Of a stretch of DNA of 64,000 bases, positions 56,895 to 64,000 are shown piece after piece. Positions within the stretch are counted from its first letter, which is position 1. Each line of letters starts with the position of its first letter. The DNA lies in the NCBI GenBank assembly GCA_036429605.1, contig CM071591.1, positions 3,720,001-3,784,000 on the forward strand, written 5' to 3'. A program made the translations under genes and the position numbers. Below the pieces are notes generated by a model. The model was given only the letters and a program-made list of their open reading frames with translations. It was not told the origin of the DNA and made no database searches. Source of the DNA: Cladobotryum mycophilum (Eukaryota; Ascomycota; Sordariomycetes; Hypocreales; Hypocreaceae).

Positions 56895-59661
56895 TCATGT
56901 ATTCTAACGTGCGGGTTTGGGCATATTTATAATACCACCCACGCAACAATCCTGCTGTAGTTCGTATTAGGTAGCATCCCGCACGTGCAGTTCGGCCAGC
57001 GTACTCGAGGTTCGCGCATTTCCAATCAGGATGACGATCCCCGATATGACCGACCGATCCTGTTTCACAAGGAGATCCATTGATATCCGTTGTCAGTGGG
57101 GTGATTACCGATTACAGAGAGGGGAGGCCGGTCAAAATGCCACCAACCAAAGCCGCTGGAAATTGCCGTTTTCACCTATAAGGCCGGGCCGAACGTCAGG
57201 GCCGTATGACCACACTACACCGTAAGTGCTTGGACGATGTAGAATCCTTATTGCGCCGAATTATACCTGCGGATGATAAGTTTCAGACATACCATTCCAC
57301 ATAGTTTTCTGTGTAGAGAAGGTCGATGAATAGATCTGTTTAGATATCCATGCTTCGGATTCGGTACGACTTTTGCACTCGAGACCGAGGGCCCACTGGA
57401 CTGACCCTATTCTGGGCCATGGGCCTGAGATATCCAGAATTACCCGGAAGCTGGAAACTCGAGGATGAGAACCATGATGTTTCCTATTAATGCAATGGCA
57501 CAATGCTCAGTGTCAAGGAATCTGTAGAAACAGCGAATTTAATAAATATCCGATACTATAAAAGTCGAAATTATTGCCCCCAAGGGAAATGGCTGGAGAA
57601 ATGGCCCAATGCGACATCGTTGGGCTCGGGATGTAACCAAACATCATAATGCGTTGTTATGAGGAATATGATGCTGATAAATCAGCACTCCCCCGAAGCA
57701 CAGAACTGCTGTTTTTTGCATCCATATATTGGATAAATAGCTTTGATCTGGCAGTTGAGATTCCATGAATTTGCCGCATGGTTCGCGACGCAGCACGGAG
57801 TGGCAGAAATCTCTTCTTGTAGGATTCAAGAGGATCAAGAGGATCAAGAGTTGCACAGCTTAGATGCACCGCGGAACCGAAGCCCGATCTCCAGAACCCT
57901 TCTGTTCAGTCGATCCATCCAATAACACTCGCCCACCAAACAGCGGGATTCGAGAAGCAAAAATAGGTATGAAATTCGTTGGACCAAGTGCCAGTTGGAG
58001 TGGCGCCGCACTTTGTGTTCGTCATTGGACTTGGCGCCCTTTCGATGTCACTCCCAATCCAACGGCTTCGTGTTTTGGCCCTCAATAGCGCCCCTGACTA
58101 GGTCTCGGGATTGATGCTGGAGGGCTGTCCCACCGAGCACAAGACGGAGTGGAGTTGTATAGGGTTGCGGATTTGTGCCACACGAGGGGCCTGCAAGGGG
58201 CAGAGCAACGAGAGCCAACCAGTTGTCAAGGGTGAAGATCCTTTCTCCAAGAGCTGCGGGGATGGATCAGCGCTAGAAACAAAACTGGCCGAATGGAGGA
58301 TGCTTTCATAAGTACCTGTTGTAGTACAAGTTGCTGTCTGTAGTACAAGTATCGCGAGAGTTGCCCCAAGGCCAAAAGTGATGAGATGCTGTACGGTCGA
58401 CGGCTGTCAAGATAGGTAGGTAGGTAGGTAGGCATCCAGAGAGTATGGCGATTCGTCATTGAAAAGAATGCATACGGTGGTTGCCGAGTCTACCGCTGGT
58501 ATGTAGTGACTTGAAGCATCACCAAATTGGCAGTGCAGGCGTGTCTCATTACTGCTGGCAGCAGGCAATCGGCTTTCTTTGGACATGATTCTTTCTAAGA
58601 ATCGGGCTATATTCAGTGGAAATCAACTGGAAGAGACCTGGTGATCTTCCAGCATTGATGCTGATGAGGGGTGCGCGCGACCACGTATGTCTACCTAAGT
58701 AGGTAGGTGTTCATGTCAAGTAAACTGGAAGGGTCCTGCACTGAAGATGGTGGGTGTGGTGTCAACTAATGGCTGGAACTACTGGCACTGGCTGCAACTC
58801 CAAAATTCCACCACCACCACTTCTTCCCCCAAACCTCTCCAGGGTGTGTTCGCCAAGTCCGGTCACGACTTTTCTTCTCTGGCGCCTTTTTTCTTTCTTT
58901 TCTCTTGCATTCGTTAGTTTTCTCTTCTTCCATCATTCATTCTTTGCCTCTCCTTCACCTGTTGGTGCAAATCTTACGGGGGTCCCGACTCGATCCCCTG
59001 AATAACCGGACGTTCTATTAATATCAAACCCCCCATTCTGCCACTCAGTCCTCGCCTGCTCTGCATTTGACCCGCTCCAGGCGGCTAATATTATTGCTAC
59101 GACACTCTACAACCCGACCGACCGACCCCTCGCGTGAAGACATTCATACTGTACCTGACATCCGTATATTCTGTCCCTACGCGCTCATCTGCCGGAGAGG
59201 TCCAGACAGCCCTTCCATTGTCTCCGGTGGAGTTTGTCGACGATTGCCTGACTGAGTCCCCTCTCCGACTGCATCCTGCGAACCCTCGTCTGCCTGCCTA
59301 GGCATAAGCAGCGCCAAGCCACCAAATCTTCTCTTGATTCGTCTTCCGCTGCAGCTCCCCGACTTCAAAACCGTACGACCGCGACTCCTGCTTTTCCTTA
59401 CCGTTACTTTGCATCTATTAATACTGCACGACGACCGTTTTTGGAGGGCATACGCACATCTCACAACCCAATCGCCTCCTTCCAACAGCGCCGTCCTTTT
59501 TTTCTCTCTCGTCGACTCCGGATATGGGAAGCTCCGTCGCGCCTTGAGTGGGCTGAATTTTTAGTACAATTTATAATTTTGTGAAGCTTTTCTTCAGCAC
59601 AAGAGAGATTGGAGGCTACGAAAATTTGTTTTACGACGTCGACCTAGAAAATAAGTTCGAA
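56895..59661. other. Long intergenic region, long leader of SKT5
   Basis: About 2.8 kb without a supportable gene. It includes a GTAG/GTAGG microsatellite at about 58412-58432. A pyrimidine-rich stretch (about 58800-59560) with several short upstream frames is the likely promoter and leader of the SKT5 gene. A non-ATG frame continues upstream of 59662 in phase, but no family support exists for it. Confidence 0.5.
58412..58432. repeat. (GTAG)n microsatellite
   Basis: About five GTAG units (AGGTAGGTAGGTAGG). No role is evident. Confidence 0.8.
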
Positions 59662-61309
59662 ATGGCATACGAAGGAGGATATGGCGGTGGCCAACAACGG
59701 CCCTATAACGGTCGAGCTGCACACCCACCGGCCGCTAGGGGTCTCCTACAACAACACGACGGATACCAAGATGCTTACGGCTACGACGGAAGCTATGGCG
59801 CTGGAGGGTACGAGCAAGACTATGGAAATCAACATCAGGATTCAAGATACGGACAAGGCCGTCCGCCACAAGGGGCTTATGGGAATATTCCACCAAGAGG
59901 AGGATATCCACCGCAAGGTGCTCGAGGAGGAGCTCCTCCTCCCATGGGGCGACCTAAGACGTCCGAAAGCCACCAAGGAGGACATAACCCTCCCCGTGGA
60001 GGCATGAGACCTCTACAAGGTAGAGGCATGCCTCCAGGTCCTGGAAGAGACGGTGGGCCTCGCGGTCTGCAACACCATCCCTCCAACTTGAATCTTGCAG
60101 GTAAGGCTTTGCAATAGAGGACTGCAACAACACATTCGACTGACCGGAGCTTTTATTAGGTGGTCGCCAACAGGTTAGTAGTGCCCCTGCTACTCCGCAA
60201 GACGCCGGATTTGGAGGAGGTGGTCACCAGGGGAATCAACTTGCACACCAAATGTCAGCGATGGACCTAAACGGAGGACCACCGGGCAGCAGAGGAAGCG
60301 CTGACGGTAATCAACGACCGGGCGATTACGCACACTCGATGAATAATGGCAGGGAACCTCCCCCTCGGGGTAATCCACCTCAAGCCTATCAGGATCCTCG
60401 GCGAGGCCCTTCTGGACAGGCATCAGGAGGCTACGGAGGATATAGTGATGGATACGGCTCTCAAGCGCAGCAGCACCCAGGACACGAATTTGGCGGACCT
60501 CAACGAAGTATGACGATGCCGTTGAATAGTGGCCCTGCAGGCCAGGGAATGCCGCCACTGAGACCTGCTACGACGACTGGAAATCGACCACCTCCGCACA
60601 GGACATATCCTTCCCAATCCCAGGTGTCGGTAGCACCGAGTCACCATAGCATTAACTATAGTGTCGACTACGGACACCAAGGTCAGATTGACGACGTTTA
60701 CGACTCTTATTATAATGACGATGATGACGGGGGTAACGATGGTGGGGGCTATGACTCCCATTTGCATGATCCAAGCCGGTTAAGCGTATTGCCGGATTTC
60801 GATGCGATACCGATACAAAACAAACGAGGCTCATTTGAAACGTCTATGCAGCCTGGGGCCGGACAATCACAGCAAGGTGCTCACCAGACTGCCAAATTGA
60901 GTCATGCCAAGTCCATGATAGAGATGCGAGAGCCGCAAAGCGCAGTTTTCGAAATGGCCGGCGATGTACCGGATGTCCCTGCTCTTCCCCCAATGACTGC
61001 CTACCAGCCTGGGGCGAACCATAGCTATAATGGATCTGGCGGGTTTGAGCCGGTGCTACAACGACGTCCCAGTGCACCGCCAGGGTCAATGATTCAACCT
61101 GGATATCCAAATAACCCGCCCATAGTCAGACCTGGTACGACAGTCTCGCAGAGTTCAAATCCTGACAGTTTACCTGCGCACCCCACGCCTGTACGACCTG
61201 GCTTGATGCAAAACTCTCTCGTTAACCCGAGTGTTAAACCGCCTCCCGTTCGAAATTATGGCGGCATTCCACAAACTGCACCTCCAGTACAACAATATCA
61301 GCCGCCCCC

Positions 61310-61343
<34 letters not shown>

Positions 61344-62623
61344 TATCCACAGCAACCATCACCGCCGCAATCAATTCAAGGAGGTCCGGCACCGAGAGAG
61401 CAGCCAGAAGAGGAAAAGACGCCAGTCACACCACAGGAACTTGAACATCTCAGAATGATTATCAAAAATAACCCCAACGATCAAATAGTTGCATTGAAGT
61501 TGGCCAAACGACTAATTGAGGGTTCGGAAACTCTCATTCCTAACGTACCTGATCCAAGGGCCCGGGCCAGAGCTCGCGATCGTTATCTTGTGGATGCCCA
61601 GAAGATCTTGAAGAAGTTGTCGCAGTCACAAAACCAGGAGGCAATGTTCGTTATGGCGGACGGTATTGGCAAGGGCCTATTCGGCGGCGAGCCCGATAAC
61701 AAGGAAGCATTTACGCTCTATCAGTCCGCGGCAAAGCTTGGCCATGCAGCTGCGGCGTACCGAACAGCTGTTTGCTGCGAGATTGGCCACGAAGAAGGTG
61801 GCGGCACTCGCAAGGATCCGTTAAAGGCCATTCAGTGGTATAAGCGAGCGGCCACGCTGGGTGATCCGCCGGCCATGTACAAAGTCGGCATGATTCTGCT
61901 CAAGGGACTGCTGGGTCAGCCGAAGAACCCTAGGGAGGCGGTTGGCTGGTTGAAACGAGCGGCTGAGCGAGCGGATGCAGAGAACCCCCATGCACTTCAC
62001 GAACTGGGCTTGCTATACGAATCGGCGCAGGGCAACGATGTCATTATTCGTGACGAGGAGTATGCGCTGACGCTGTTTCAGCAAGCGGCTGAGCTTGGGT
62101 ACAAGTTCTCGCAGTTTAAGCTGGGCTGCGCATATGAATATGGATTGATGGGATGTCCCATCGACCCGAGGCTATCGATTGTGTGGTATTCTCGAGCTGC
62201 GACGCAAGAGGAGCATCAGTCAGAGCTGGCGCTTAGCGGGTGGTATCTGACAGGAAGCGAGGGCGTCCTTGGGCAGAGCGACACCGAGGCTTATCTATGG
62301 GCCAGAAAGGCAGCCATTGCCGGATTAGCAAAGGCAGAATATGCTATGGGGTATTTCACGGAGGTGGGTATTGGCGTTCCAGCGAATCTAGAAGACGCCA
62401 AGAGGTGGTATTGGAGAGCTGCTGGTAAGTCGACCCACATGCCGTTATCCGAGACAAGTCGCAGCGACCATGATTGGTACTAACCATCTTGGCAGCACAG
62501 GATTTCCCAAAGGCCCGTGAGCGACTCGAGGATCTCAAGCGGTCAGGCAAGGGAAGTCGTCCTCGTCCTAGAGAACGCATCTCACGAAGCCAACAGCAAG
62601 AGGGAGACTGCGTTTTGATGTAA
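59662..62623 (+). CDS. SKT5: Chitin synthase activator, SKT5/CHS4 family, Sel1 repeats and CaaX end
   Basis: Three exons (59662-60100, 60160-62424, 62496-62623; introns 59 and 71 bp) encode 943 aa. A long disordered Gly/Gln/Pro-rich N-terminus (to about residue 550) contains a Gln run at about 528-543 from a CAG/CAA repeat. From about 640 to 905 there are Sel1-like repeats (AFTLYQSAAKLGHAAAAYR, AIQWYKRAATLGDPPAMYKVG, ALTLFQQAAELGYKFSQFKLG, AYLWARKAAIAGLAKAEYAMG). The last exon ends CVLM, a CaaX prenylation box, as in yeast Skt5. The protein recruits and activates class IV chitin synthase (Chs3) at the bud neck or septum. The start is the first in-frame ATG. If intron 2 were retained, the protein would stop after 19 more codons and lack the CaaX box. 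Confidence 0.92.
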
Positions 62624-62981
62624 AATGGGGGAGCTTCTTATTTTGGTTGCGACTATGCATACTAATTACAGGAAAGCAGCCTATTGGATGGATGGGATGG
62701 ATGCAAGTGTCTGTGTGTGCAAATGTAAGTGGTGTGAGAGCCAACAAAATCCAAGTACAAAAAGGGCGGCTGGGCCGGCTGGGGGTGGGAAATAGTCTTA
62801 TTAATTACCTATAATGCATTTTTTTGTATCATTATTTAGTAGAAGGTAGTATTTAGACTCTAGACGATTATGGCTATTTTAATGTATGTTTGAAGATGTT
62901 TTCTTTCGAGTTACTCGTCGTCGTCTTACATGTCTGTGTCCATGATAAGGATGGATGCATGATGCATGAGGTCATGACCGT

Positions 62982-63893
62982 TTACTGCCAAACAGACCCC
63001 CAAATGCAGAGCCAATATGCGACCCCCCCATGGCGTTGCGCCTCATTGCAGATCCACTCGACCAAGAACTGCCGATCCGCCAAGCTGCGCGCATCCGTGA
63101 CCTTTGTGCTCGTCTGCGGCTCACCCGCATCAAAACTCAGTAGCGTGGGGATGGAAGTAATCATGAAAGTCATTGCGAGGGGCGGCTCCGATGAGGACGT
63201 CATTTCTGGAGCGTCGAATTCGATGGGGGCGAAGAGGACGCCGCCGTGGGACTCACCGACGCCTGAGGTGATGAGCGTGCGCAGGAGGGGCTCGACGGAG
63301 CGGCAGGTCGGGCACCATGAGGCGGTCCAGAGGGTGAGGAGGGGACGGCCGAGGGAGGCGGAGAGGGAGAGGTGAGTGTGGAAGGAGTCGTTTGATCGGA
63401 TGCTGTGAGGGGGTTAGCCCCTCGCTACTCGTTACTGTTACTGTGCATTTTGCTTACGGAGTTGTATTGTGTGATGATTTGATTTGATTTGATACGTGGT
63501 GTGTGTATTTGTTTGTTTGTTTTGTTATGGCGTGAGAAGAAGGGCGGGAGGGGTTGGCAGGGATGGGGAGAAGAGGTAAAACGGAACTTACGGATCAAAG
63601 ATTCGGCTATTTGTGTGCTGGGTAGACGCAGATGTCGAAAAGAAGAGATGACGGCCTTGTTGTTGTGACGGCGGCTTGGGCGGCTGCCAGGGGTTGTTGC
63701 TGCTGCTGCTGCGAAAGAGCAGTAATGATGATGATGATGAGAGAGGCGGAGGGGCGTGACGCGGGGAAGGGGTGGTCAGGGTCAGGTGGTGAGGCTTGAC
63801 GCTCAGAGCAGAAGGAGGTCTTTTGCAGGCTTGCATGCTTGTTGTTGTGTTGTGTTGTATTGCTTTTGGGACAAGGGCGTGATGGGATGCCAA
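62982..63893 (-). CDS. Thioredoxin-fold protein with WCPTC site
   Basis: Two exons (63893-63592 and 63402-62982; 189-bp intron) encode 240 aa. The first exon is a Ser/Pro/His-rich tail, possibly a mitochondrial presequence (basic, few acids; a second Met is at residue 20). The second exon has LLTLWTASWCPTCRSVEPLL, the redox CxxC of thioredoxins, then FDAPEMTSS and the cis-Pro segment ITSIPTLLSFDAGE. Such proteins carry out disulphide exchange; the partner is unknown. The last 15 residues as read (VAYWLCIWGSVWQ) look unlike the rest. If the seven-C run at 63023-63029 were one shorter, the end would read as a Gly/Phe-rich tail instead. Confidence 0.8.
63700..63745. repeat. TGC/GAT trinucleotide repeats in the thioredoxin-fold N-terminus
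   Basis: TGCTGCTGCTGCTG and GATGATGATGATGA runs lie in the first exon and encode Ser-rich stretches on the minus strand. They are coding microsatellites and may vary in length. Confidence 0.7.
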
Positions 63894-64000
63894 ATTGAGG
63901 CTTGAAGAATTTAAAATGTGTAGTCTTGAGTGAATATGACCTTTCTTGATGGAGAGGGTTTCAAGAAAGGGGCCTGTGCGATTGTAGGTGAAGAAGATAG

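Overview
This is nuclear DNA of a filamentous ascomycete, most likely a Sordariomycete (Hypocreales-like). The evidence is a set of protein-coding genes with short GT-AG introns (about 50-90 bp), fungal-only families (AIM11, CBP4, SKT5, DUF3669, Tad-type LINE), and an AT-saturated block of the kind left by repeat-induced point mutation (RIP). The species call is inference. No tRNA, rRNA, CRISPR or bacterial-type operon was found.

Positions 1-5000 are repeat-rich: the 3' end of a LINE with an open, motif-complete RNase H frame; an extremely AT-rich block (about 1353-3237) carrying a 484-bp solo-LTR-like insertion with matching flanks; and a decayed retroelement zone with a diverged 105-bp direct repeat. 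Positions 5000-8500 hold no gene I can support.

From 8500 to the end lies an ordinary gene-rich arm: RAX1-like RGS membrane protein (+), DUF3669 protein (-), SDR dehydrogenase (+), pantothenate kinase (+), AIM11 (-), 2OG-Fe(II) dioxygenase (+), RNA-dependent RNA polymerase (-), mitochondrial D-lactate dehydrogenase (-), a small Cys-motif ORF (+), a broken APH-type kinase (-), an unrecognised gene (+), PMP20 peroxiredoxin (+), ribosomal L24 (-), tRNA adenosine deaminase TAD1 (+), NAC-beta EGD1 (-), an OPT transporter (-), CBP4 (-), a decaying SRPK-like kinase (+), a secreted Cys-rich protein (-), an F-box-like protein (+), a TUDOR-domain small protein (+), a secreted beta-propeller (-), the chitin synthase activator SKT5 (+) and a thioredoxin-fold protein (-). 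The genes are functionally unrelated neighbours. The only themes are mitochondrial function (DLD1, CBP4, AIM11, perhaps the SDR) and translation (L24, NAC-beta, TAD1). I see no biosynthetic cluster or defence island.

The most useful unexpected signal is a set of reading-frame breaks (RdRP tail, two in the APH gene, OPT transporter, Cys-rich secreted protein) each of which closes with one extra base, three of them in a G/C run. That pattern looks more like homopolymer under-calling in the assembly than independent gene death. The SRPK-like gene differs: it has breaks of mixed direction, no clear ATG and a substituted DFG motif, so it looks genuinely decayed.
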